NCBI GenBank assembly: GCA_013396755.1
Contig: VWZF01002914.1
Location: forward strand, 409,831 to 473,830
Reading direction: 5' to 3'
Source: Sclerurus mexicanus
Lineage: Eukaryota; Chordata; Aves; Passeriformes; Furnariidae
Length of the DNA stretch: 64,000 nt
The position numbers were made by a program, and so were the translations under genes. Under the pieces are notes generated by a model. The model did no database searches and was not told the DNA's origin. It saw only the letters and a list, made by a program, of their open reading frames with translations. This document shows positions 38,046 to 49,076 of the stretch, piece after piece (position 1 is the first letter of the stretch; each line of letters begins with the position of its first letter).

Positions 38046-41000
38046 CCTATTGATGTCTAACTCTCTTCAACTGACATCGTATCAACCTGTTGTATTCATT
38101 TCTAGCTCTTCATTGTAGCCCCTTTCTGCTTCGTTCCCATCCTCTCTCAGTTGGTTTCTACCAGTTTCTTTCCTTTCTAACCCATTCCTAGGCTCATGCT
38201 TAACAAAGCAGAACACATTGCTTCCCTAGTCTCTTCCATGGAAACAGATGAACCATATTTAGCCTCAGGCAAGCAGTTGGAATGAAAAATTTCAGTCCAA
38301 AAAGGGAAAGTTTAGTAAAGGAAAAAAACAATTAAAAACAGAGACCCATCTTTATTGTAGAGAACTTAAATAATATGTTCAAAGATGTTTGTATAATACA
38401 CATAGTTTATTATATACTTAAATAAATAAATAAAACCCCAAAACCCAACCATGCCTGACATCCATTTGGCAGTACAGTCTCATTGGAAAGGTTTATATTT
38501 TTGAGATTTAAATTAGCTTAGAAAAACAGTTGCAAACACAGCAATGCTGAGCATATCTTGATCACTTAGCAGAAAAAGAACAAAAAAAAATTAGATAACC
38601 ACATCAAAAATGAAAAAAAAAAAATCCTACTTCACAGGTCACCTAATACTGTGAACTCTGCCCTGCAATCCTTCTGATGCCAAGGGATCTTTGGACACTG
38701 GAGAATAACTAACCTCATTTCCCCTCCAGCATGTACCTGGATGTGCCACTAAATAGGAGAGAGATGTGGCAGCTTTGACATAAAAAATAAGGTAACTTAC
38801 TTTAAAAAAAAGAGGTGGGGGGAGGAGAAAAAAAAATCTAGTCAGAAGCAAACCCAAATGATTCTTTCCTCTTTGACACACTCATACGAACTATGGAAAA
38901 CGGAACTATATTTTTTTCCAAACATGTGAGACCTCTGTTCCTCAAATAGTGTAAAATAAGCCTGTACAATCACATGCTAAATTAAAGTGTAATATGGTAG
39001 CAAAATAAAAATCTGGAGTAAGACTTTTATAAGGACTAGAAAAACTTGGGAAAAAAATGAGTTTCTATAACTATGCAAAAGAAAACAACAGTTTAAGCTC
39101 ACATTAAAGAATGCAAGACAATTATTACAGAAGTAAGGAATTTACATTCATCACTGATTTGCACAAAGTAACAATCTGAGTTTTAAGGCACTAACTTTTG
39201 GTTTTAATTCCTTAAATTATGAGATTTATGTCAGTAGCTAAGGTAAAAATTAAAGTGGTGAGCAGCAGCCTTATTGCATACAATAAATACTTTGGTTGCT
39301 GTACATGAAAAAAAAAAAGTCAAGAACAAAAATGTCAAAATTAAAAAGTTCCTATATAAAGCTTTCAAATTAATGGAGTATCTGAAAACTAAAACCCTCC
39401 AGTGAGTGTGATAAATCTGTTAGTGTGAATGCAATATTGAATATGTAAGATTCAAGCAAAAGAACTTCTCAACTGTTTCTGAGCACACATGGGTAATGGA
39501 AATGGGAAGACTTAAGGATTTTTTTTTTAATTGAATGTTATGAGACAGTGGTTATAATTATATCACAAAAAAAAACCAAAACCAAACCCAAACTTTGATA
39601 TAGCTTAAAAAAGATATCTCCTACTTTTCAGAGCATGCCAATGACATAGGATGAAAATGGTCTACACGATCCACTTTCATTGTCTCTTTGGCAATCTGCA
39701 TTTTCATGAATGTAACAAGACTGCCTCAAAAACCAGAAGGCATTACACAAAGAAATTGTTTAAAGTTGACTAAAAGATAAGAAAAACTCTCTGTAATATT
39801 AGATAAATTCTGTAGTAGTGCATAAACAGTAATAGTCAGGCAATTGCAAATATTTAATCTCAAACTACTTCTAATTGTGGAACGATATGAAAGTACACCA
39901 AAAAGGTCAAGAATAAGTAGAGGTATTTTTACAGAAAAAAGATTACCATATATAAGTTGTATTCTTATACTTCTGAGTATCAGAATTAATTTAAAAAAGT
40001 AAAATCAATACATTCTCCTTTAAAAATTATAATGCAATAAAACTTTCAAAATATAAACCAAATATGCTTCCTGTAGTGTTAAGTTTGAAAATAAAGTGAC
40101 ATCATTTGTTATGAAAGGTTTGAACTACCCCACTCACTGCTGCATGGAATGAGAGTGAGAGAAAAGCAAACATATACTCAAACAGCCATTAATTAGGGTG
40201 AATAAAATTTCCAGTGCTGTATGAGGAATTCTTGAAGCTCCACACAAACCAGTAACAGACAGGAAAGAAAAAAACAAAAAGGGGGGGAGGGGGGGAAGAG
40301 GTCAAGGAAAAAAATCCCCTCCATAAAGGAGGAACACGAGAAAGTGATTTTTCTTTCCTCAGTACATTGCTTCAGGTGAGTATTGTGTATTTAATTGTTA
40401 CAAGTGGAGCTGCTATTAATCAGTAATTGTGTACCACATTCAAAATAGTTGAATGCCAATTAATGTTTAGACAAGTTATTGTTTTAAATACACTCCTATA
40501 ATGTCTTGTTCTGATCCACAATTGCTTTAGAGATGTTGTTGACTACCTCATCCGTGTGAAGAAAAAACCCAGAAAGTTCCATTTCACACAGTACACTATT
40601 GAGAATTTTGCTTTATTTTTTCCTTACTAATGCCTTGATTGTTGCGCTAATAACCTATTTTGAGAAAGCTCAAGACAAGCACTAAAAAGTTCAAATAAGG
40701 AAACTAAAAAACACTTAATGGGCCTCCAGAAAAATCTCAGAAATAAAACTGAAATTTCAAAATGATAAATTTTCTTTTTTTTTTTTTCAAAACATGGAGA
40801 AACAAGCTACTATATTATAGAAATTAAATGCTGAAATAACCTGCTTTATTGAAAGAGAACCTAATTGGAATATGATTGTTTCACCTGTTGCAGAGCAGGG
40901 GTTTTCAGTCATAGAACATCCAAATGTTGCTAAAGACTATTTCAAAGAATTTGTGTTGTTTTTTCCCATCATAACCTTAAGGTAATTTTAAAAAGCCTGT

Positions 41001-44000
41001 GCTTTATATGCTGACTGACTGAAAACAATAACTAAAACCTTCAGATGCGTTTGCTCATGAGGCAGAAATGGTCGGACATGAAACAGTATTTGTGAACTGA
41101 CATCTGACTTCGTTGTATATAAACCACCTTCATTTTTCACACTTCAACTTTATAAATTTATAAATAAGGGAGTTAGTAGTTTTGAAAGATAAGTTCTAAA
41201 GGGCAGAATACTTTAAATTATTTTGAATATATTTTCTATACATGGAATATGCTCCTGATAAACCCAAATCTAAATAATACCGCCCAAAAGCTCTCAGACT
41301 ATTTCTTACCAAATCCCTCATAAAATACAAAAAAACATTTGTCACGGTCACATTTTTGTAGCATTAGAGAATTTTTCTTTCTCTGTGACAGACTTTTTAT
41401 ATAAAAATGCAGTAGAAAAACAGATCAAGCTTGTTGCATTTCAATATCCTTTAAACAGAATTCTCACATTTAACACAAGTTCGTTCCTCTCTCTCTCTCT
41501 GCTTTCAGTGCTTATTTTTGAATGCTTTGTTGCAAAGACTGGGAGGAAAAAAAATATTTGAACAGGAAAACTGACTGGAAAAGGCATCAGTAATCAGGTT
41601 TTGTTAGTGAATATGTAAATATTCAGTTTGTGCCCTAGACTCTCAAGCCATTTTACAAACATTTCCTGTTAAAACATTTTTATCTGCTGTACAGATTTAC
41701 ATGCCAACATGTATCAAAATGTGGTTGCTATCAGCCAATGGTACACATTTATTTAGTGATTCTATCAGCTTTTGTAGACTTACATAATGATAATTGTCAA
41801 CTCTTTCCCTTGCTGGCATTTTTGGATTATATTTTTCTCACTGTTCACAATTCAGGACTCAAACCTGTTAATATGAGAAGTTTAACTTTTTTAAAGATTT
41901 TTAAAATTAGAAAAAAAAAGACCACTCCTTGTTAGCAGGACTAGGAAAATTACTCTTTGGTGATGTGAAATTGTTTCATTTCTGAGAGCACACTAAGATC
42001 AGACCTGGTAAATCACTTGAGCATTAAGAAACACTATAGTTTCTGATCTACTAATTAATGAACACTCCAACTGAAAACAAAGCAAATGAAATCTGAGGGG
42101 TGAGCCAGATCTGTCAAGAGTAAGACAGTGACATGTGCTAGACAGATCCAAAATAAGGCTTGAAAATATTAAGCACGGACGATCCCAGAATTACTTATGG
42201 GATCACTTCCATGTTGTATGCAATACTCATCTGTTTCAAAGCACTTTTGATCAAAACAATTTTCAATAGTATAAAGGAAAAAGCAGCAAATTTGCACAGA
42301 TCAAAACCAGATGAGTTTTGTTAGTAGGGAGGACACATCCAAGTATCAGGCTCTGTTTAACTGAAAATGTGCCCTCCGCTATTACCTATTGTGGAACTTG
42401 TGCCTTCTAATGTGATATACAAACAGTTAACTATTAAGTATTTTCTTAAAAATAAAAAAGAGTCTATAACATCTTTTGAACCATTCATCTTTGAAATGCT
42501 TTAAAAGTGAAGTCCTAGACTCTATGAAGAACATTTTTGTTTCATACTAATTCCAGGATACAATAGTATAGCTGAATATTGGTGCTCTTTAACAGCAAGA
42601 CGTACATACTGAGATTCATCTAAGGACTTCTGCCCGGTGTATTCCTTGTCATGTGGGGGAAAAAGTTAAAATGAAATAAATTCCTTTGTTTTGAATGTAT
42701 GTGCTTTTAGAGAACACTTTTTAAATGATATATATATACTTATAATTCCTGTGTATTTTGCAGTGCCTGAATCAGTGTTACCAGGGGAGTGCAAGGCATT
42801 ATTATCATGTCGATGAAAAAATACATTCAGAAGGTGAATCTTGCTCAGGTCAACTGTCAGATCCTTAACTTATGGCAGTGGTCATACAGTTCAGACAATT
42901 AATATTTGAGACATTTTGGATGTTAAGCTTCTCTCCTCAAACTAGACCTACAAAATCATAAGCAACTCTAAACTATGGGAATTACTTCAAAGACCATACA
43001 TGGGATGCAGTATTCCATCTCAGCTTGCAGGATGTTTATTCTTGGGGTATACAACTCTAAGAACAAATATTCTCAGGTAGATAATTTGGGTAAATTAGAC
43101 CCACATCGGCACAGCTAGCTGGCTTCCAGCACCTGAATTCAGCACTGACAGCTATTACGTGTCTCAGAAAGAGTAAAAGTCACACAATTAGATACAGGCT
43201 GTGTCTTGTTCTAGATGAGCATCATACTTCTTATTAGCTATATATGAAAGTTTACACTGACTTCTTGGTTTTGGGGGTATAATAAAATCGAAGCCAATGC
43301 AAAACTTATGAAGAAACATAAAGAGTGGGCGGAAAACATGAAATTCCCACTACGTTGCCCTTGCTGGATACATTTTTCCATATGTGTCACTTTAGGATAA
43401 TTTTAACTCTGAGTATATGCACCATATATATATATACACAGTTCAATACATTGTTATTAACTACATTTCAGAAAATATCCTCTTTCTTTTACAACACAGT
43501 ATGTTGTACCTATCTGATAGGTCTAAAGTTGGCATGCAGATGTTGCAAGTAATCCATATTATGGCCCATCTCTCTAGGGCATGTCTACAACAGCCAGCCA
43601 TCTGTTTTCTGGACTCTCTAATCTCCCCATTCTTTTAAGGCCAGCCCTATGGAGAATGGTGACAGCAGTGGCTTGTCATCCAGTGAACAAATATCACACC
43701 AGATACTTTACTGTTTTATACTCCTTGCAGAATGTTGAATGGTTTTATTTTTTAATTATAAATCACCTTGTTAATTGCATTCTGTTTGTAGAGTTAAATC
43801 CATTTAACCTAGAATTTCTCTAAAAAGACTTAATAAATTTGGATTCTGTAATTATTTAGCAGTTTTCCAATTATGGATAACATCTGACATAAAAAAAAGG
43901 AGAAAAATATTCCTAAGTCATGCTCTATGTCTATAAACATCTTGGTAGCAAGTTTTCTGCAAGTTTGCTAGAAAAATACAGCACTTAATAATAGTGACAG

Positions 44001-46227
44001 AAATGCTTTTGGACACTTAACAAATGTCACCCATAGAACTCTATCTTGTTCTGTGTAAACTGCACTGGCAAGGCTACTTTATAGGGATAGCTCAGTCTCA
44101 GGTGACATCTACTTCACCAATAAGACTTCACTTTGATTTACTTCTCATTTCTTTATTCTACCTTACTTCCAAACTTTGGAATAGACCATAGAAATATTAT
44201 AAATATTTCATCAATTACAAATACTATTCTAAGATTGAAATACGATCTCTTAAAATAGCAAAGCCGCTTGGGATTGACCCAGAAACATGTTCTTGTGTCC
44301 AAATGATTGCTCTAATGCTTTTATGGACTTCAGTGTTCTCTTTCATCTCTTCTTAACTGTGCCATGTAGAGTGGTGATTTGATCAAAATCCCTTACAACT
44401 ACACGCATTATAAGAACAGACGAAGGCAGAGTCTTTTGGCAAGACAGAGTGAATGGAAATTGAAGACAGAGGCAACAAACAAGAAAGTTAACTCTTTTAT
44501 TGATAAGAAACCCCTGAATTCTCTTTTTAGGCATACTTAAAATTTTTACATTCTTTTAGATAAGAATGTGTAGAATTACTTCATTATAGACAAAAATCAA
44601 AACAGGAAATCTCACATAAGTTTCAAATCTTTTTGCTTTATGATTTTTAAATCTTGAGTAGAAAGTGATCAGCAACTTGACAGGAGCTTATGAATATACT
44701 TTTAATGAAGGTTAAAAAACTATGAATATTGGAAACAATCTTTTATTTATTCATATTGTATTCTGCATATAAGAAAGGATATGCTTTTTCAGTACATTTA
44801 ATATCATAATTCCACAAGTGTCCTGAATGCACCCATGAAGTAAATCAGCTTGTCTGTTGGCTAGGATTTAGACTGTCTTGCCAAAAACCAGTTTAACTGA
44901 ATAATTCATGATGTTTTATGATGTGGACTACTGTCCACAGAAGAGACAAACAGACTCATTTTTCTTATGTCCTGAAATTGGACTCAAAATGTGAGGTAAA
45001 GGAGAGAGGAAAAACATGTTTTATTCCTCCACCTAAATAAGCTTCTCACCTTTTAAGAAATGCACTATATGGGCAGTAGTGAGCAATCATATCCTATGGT
45101 AAAATTGCTCTGATGAAGATGTTGAGGAACTGGTAAGAAGGAGAGTTTTCTGAGGATGATTTAGTTAAAACCCAGGAGGTAAACTGTAATAAAAAAAAGT
45201 GACAGAAAACAGACCAGCTATCGTAACCTATTATATTTGAAACTTCTATCCTACTGAATTCATGTAGCGGAATGGTTATAATGGTTTTGTATTAAGCATT
45301 ACTTGTGCACATAAAACCTTTCTGAAGGACTGAACTAAGTGCAAAGATTGATTACAGGCCAGAAAGGACATTTCTTGTGTGACAATCTATTCTCAGTAAT
45401 TATTACTTTTAAATTCTATGGTAACTTGTTTTATCAAATAACACATTTTTTTTTCTTTGTCGGGCATCTGTAACCTTTTACATATGTTTACACTTGGTAC
45501 GGAATTATTTTAATAAGACATCAATGTTTTCATCTCTGAAGTGCTCCCATCAGAGATATGGCTGAATAGTATAATCTCTTTAATAACAAACAATTTCAAA
45601 GATGTCTGTAGCACCAATCCATTGAAGTCACAGTGAATTTTACTGGGTTAAACCACCAAAAACTCAAATATGGAATTGCATGTAGATGAAAAGTAAGATG
45701 GGAAATAAAGTTTCTATTTCTAAATATCTTGTATTTGCTACTTATTACGTTTTTTTCAAATAACTAACTACTGCAGAAGATATATATTTATGTAATTTAA
45801 TGTCTGTGAACTTTTATGCTTTATTTATATATGTACAAAGGATATTTCCCTCAGATCAATAGGCTATTTAATAGGTAAATAAAAAATAATAACAAAAGCT
45901 AAAAAATATACATTGTTTATATGCTCTCAAAATAAAAACCTTGATATGTTTTATTTTCTGAACTCCAGGGTTCAGATTTAAAACCAACAGAAGATTTGTC
46001 ACTTAGCTACATAATAACCAGAGATTGAAAATCTGTCTTCATACTTCTGCATTGGAAATACTTTAATGTGTATTAATAGGAAAAAGGAAAATATCTTAAA
46101 ATGCTCTAAATAGATTACCCCAGACTTTTACACCCCCTTTCCTCATAAGATAAAAGGTGTTAGGTCAGGAAAATTCTTATCCAGAAGGCAACTTAAAATT
46201 TTTAATGCAACTTTAGCTTTTAACACT
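38046..46227. other. Non-coding DNA, no gene seen
   Basis: No gene is recognised. Contents include A-rich runs (38586-38625, 39310-39319), an A/C tract (about 39568-39592), a G7-A-G7 run at 40281-40295, a homeobox-site-rich stretch at about 40370-40500, a CT repeat (41490-41502), AT repeats (42728-42740, 43423-43438) and short open frames (for example 43325-43823) with no recognisable domain. Confidence 0.5.
40281..40295 (+). repeat. G7-A-G7 run (G-quadruplex-capable)
   Basis: Seven Gs, one A, seven Gs: enough for four G-triplets with single-base loops. It is the only stretch in the window that meets that rule so compactly. It is flanked by A-rich DNA and continues AAGAGG. Confidence 0.8.
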
Positions 46228-46532
46228 TCCAGCTGGTGGGAGTTGGTCTTTTCACCCAGGTCAAAAGCAACAAGATAAGAGAAAATGTCCTCAAGTTGAG
46301 CATGGGCAGGTTTAGATTGAATATTAGGAGACATTTCTTCACCAAAAGGGTTGCAAGCATTGGAAGAGGCTGCCCAAGGAAGTGGTGGAGTCACCATCCC
46401 TGGAGACATTTAAATGACATGTAGATGTGCCCCTTGGGGGCATGTCTTAGTGGCAGATTTGGCAGTGTTTCATTAATGGCTGGATGCTATGATCTTAGAG
46501 GTTTCTTCGAACCTAAATGATTCCATGCTCCT
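46228..46532 (+). mobile_element. CR1 LINE, 3' end fragment (sense)
   Basis: The sense CR1 tail runs from 'gagttggtcttttcacccaggtcaaaagcaacaagataag' through 'gggcaggtttagattgaatattaggagacatttcttcacc', 'tgcccaaggaagtggtggagtcaccatccctgg' and 'cagtgtttcattaatggctgga'. It ends 'cgaacctaaatgattccatgctcc'. Only about one degenerate terminal repeat is left. It abuts an older CR1 copy of opposite orientation. Open frames at 46143-46424 on both strands are shadows of the repeat. Confidence 0.93.
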
Positions 46533-46640
46533 ACCACTGATCCCCTCAATTTTGTGGCATCTGCAAACTTGATTGTGCACCATTGTCTCCTCCAGATAAT
46601 TAATAAAGGTGTTAACAAGACTGTCCACTAATACCTGCAT
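46533..46640 (-). pseudogene. CR1 reverse-transcriptase fragment (FADD box region)
   Basis: On the minus strand this translates, with a frameshift, to a 'LVNTFINYLEE' segment followed in another frame by 'KFADATK'. These match the CR1 ORF2 palm region, where the family reads LFNIFINDLEE and then KFADDTK. The second catalytic Asp is replaced by Ala here. The piece is broken and short. It continues on the same strand into ORF1-derived sequence, with the endonuclease and most of the reverse transcriptase missing. Confidence 0.72.
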
Positions 46641-46789
46641 TTGGTGATCACACCTGGTGCTCTGGTTCCCCCTGCCTGATTGCAAGGTTGCAAGTGTACA
46701 TAAACCTGACTCAGCTATCCATTTGCTATTTTTTGTCATTTATGAGGTCCCTCTTCTTCACATAACTCAGAAACATTTGCTTTCTACTC

Positions 46790-47000
46790 TCCATCACCAC
46801 TTCCTCACTTGTCTCCCAAATTCCTAGTTTAAAACTATCTTGTTACCATTTTGGCCAGACTGTTGACAGGGATATGCTCGCCCCACTTTCTCAGGTGAAT
46901 CCTGTCTCTTCCCTGGAGTCAGTCCTCAGAGTGAATTTCATGGTCATACAAGGCAAATCCTTGTTGTTGACACAAGCTGTTGAACTAGATGTTATCCAGC
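46790..47000 (-). pseudogene. CR1 ORF1 esterase (SGNH) C-terminal fragment
   Basis: The minus-strand sequence corresponds to the end of the CR1 ORF1 esterase domain. The family pattern is 'VNTWL..WC...GF.F.DHG..F...GLL..DGVHLS..GKSIFANRLANLVRRALN'. Here it survives as recognisable pieces around 46830-46980: the plus strand has 'cctagtttaaaactatcttg', 'ggccagactgttgacaggga' and 'tcctgtctcttccctggagtc'. Several stops and frameshifts interrupt it. CR1 ORF1 carries this hydrolase-like domain upstream of ORF2, so the order ORF1 then RT on the minus strand is right but the middle is deleted. Confidence 0.7.
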
Positions 47001-48128
47001 AACATTCATCATTCTCAGTGTGCTACAGCCCTTCCCTGGCAGGGAATTTTAGGCAATTAAATTAAGAAAGTTTTCATACTAGCTATTTTCATCTCCAAGA
47101 TATCACAGAAAGGCTTTTAATGGGAAGTGATTTCTGAGACATTCATTAGCAAGGGGATTTACTATGTGAGTTTTTTTCCTTGTCCTGTCCATTTTATTTC
47201 TAATTTTACTTCTTTGGAGTTACTCAAGCTAATCATAAATTATTAGGCTGTTCAGGAAATACTGCTTTCACATACACAAAGTCATAAAACAAAAAGCTGA
47301 TTAAGGTTTAGCCTGGTTCAGGCCGGTTTGCTGAAGCTAACAATACTTAAATGCATACTTTCACCAAGCCTGAGTTTACCACCCAGCTGTGGGATATTAC
47401 AATTATTTAATCCAATACTGAATTTCTGTTCACATTATGGGATGAGATTCCATGGATAACATATTAATAGAATTATGCAAAGAGGATATTTCATTCCTTT
47501 TTGGAGGTATGAAATTCAAGATAAATTACTGTAATAAAACTTGTCTATTTGCAACTTGTCTTTAATAATCTGGTAAAGAAATCAGTGGTGTTATGCTATA
47601 TGTAGTTGTTTCACTGGACAGTATGTGAAAAAAACTTCAATAATACATATTTCATTGTAGCTTGAGACATTAAAAAAAAAAAACAAAACCAAAAACAAAC
47701 CACAAAACACAACCAAAAAGCTCATAAGCACAGAGAATGAAAATTACCCTTCTCACATTATACTGGACATGGGAGGAAATTTTTTTTTTATTCTTTTAAC
47801 AGGAATTTCTACGTTAACTGAATGTTGTATCTGACTATGACTCTGAATAGCCATAATATTATCAGTATCATATTATGTTAGAAACTAGATATTTTAGTTT
47901 TCAATCAGAAAATGCAGATCTTAGGCATAAGCATTACACTAAATAGAATCAAATTAAAATGAGTAAAGATAGCTCTGCACAAGTCCAACAAAATTGCTGT
48001 TTTCTCACACGATCTATAGTAATCCTACTATCATTTAGAAACACAGTAATTTTTACATTCATTCCTTGTAGCTAATGCCAACAGTTTTGTGTAAAAAATG
48101 CTGTAAATATAATAATTTGTAATTATTA
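47001..48128. other. AT-rich non-coding DNA
   Basis: No gene is seen. An A/C-only tract at about 47671-47719 is the main feature. The sequence up to about 47060 may still belong to the degraded minus-strand CR1. Confidence 0.5.
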
Positions 48129-49062
48129 TAAATTGTTTAAATAGGATTTTGCCACTCTTCTTATTCTTCCCAATTCTGCTCTGTTTATGGGGCACCTCTG
48201 GCAAAGGTTAGATGAGATGCAAATTTGATTAAATGGCTTCAGTTGCCTTGCTATGTTCATATTATGGTCTGTGGCAGAAGAGGAAGCAGAGTGCACTCTG
48301 CTAGTTTGGGCAATACTGGAAGGGGCAACAGCATGTCGTACAAAGGGACCTCCTTATTTATTTAATGCAACTTCACTTCCCTTGTCCCCCAAACTCCCTT
48401 GATTTCTTCTTAACCTGAGCAACATTCCTGAAAACCAGTAAAGTTTCAGTGACATTTCAATATACCAAATGACTCAGCTGACTAACAGAATTCTCCCTCT
48501 GCCACCTAAGAAAATTCAGTATTAAATCTAAAGACATATTTTTAATCACTCGTGACTAGCTGTGACAATTTAAAAAAAAAAAAATCATTGCCCTTGCTGT
48601 CATGTGTTTTCTAATATACACTAGTGTTGATACTCTGTTAAGACATTAAGGAGCTGAAACAGTATGGCAGGACATGAAACAGACCAATTATTTTTTGGGT
48701 AATAAAACCAAATTGTGCAGGCAGAGCATGAGCCATGGCAGTGTTGAGCATCAGTGCAGCATACATACTAACTGCAGATAGGTGTCCATCTTGTTCATCT
48801 TGTTCTTCTATACTGACACTGAGATTTGCTAGACATAGTTTTAGTCCTTCATCCTGGTTAAATAAATTTTTTAGAGAAATAAAAATGGAATATATGACTC
48901 CTGCCAAGTGTTTTGAATTGCTGTTCATTCCACCTCCTGTTCCGGAAGTGAGGTATCTGCTGTTGTCAAATATTTTGTTCCAGCATTGTAATACCAGCAC
49001 TAGTTACCCCAGAAGAACAATGTCTTCCACAAGACACCCACATTCATCTCATCTACTGTCAT
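48129..49062 (-). pseudogene. Coding-like relic of unknown origin, broken frames
   Basis: Three successive minus-strand open stretches lie end to end: 49062-48638 (one TAA near its start), 48536-48373 (one TGA) and 48353-48129. They are separated by short AT-rich gaps and change frame. The first has a protein-like composition, with a Gly/Ser-rich 'TSGTGGGMNSNSKHLAG' segment followed by an amphipathic stretch and an acidic 'EEQDEQDGH' motif. The second ends with a basic 'VKKKSREFGGQGK' segment. The third is Ser-rich, then basic. I do not recognise a family. It could be a degraded retrocopy of a cellular gene, an old non-retroviral viral insertion or chance: the plus strand is also open over 48735-49076, which weakens the case. 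No function is claimed. Confidence 0.28.
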
Positions 49063-49076
49063 CTCAACTGTTCTAA

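Noticed and set aside
45630..45660. GGGTTAAACCACCA resembling the reverse complement of an ERVL LTR start
   Set aside because: Only about 17 bases fit. The flanks do not continue as LTR sequence, and no partner end or duplication is seen.
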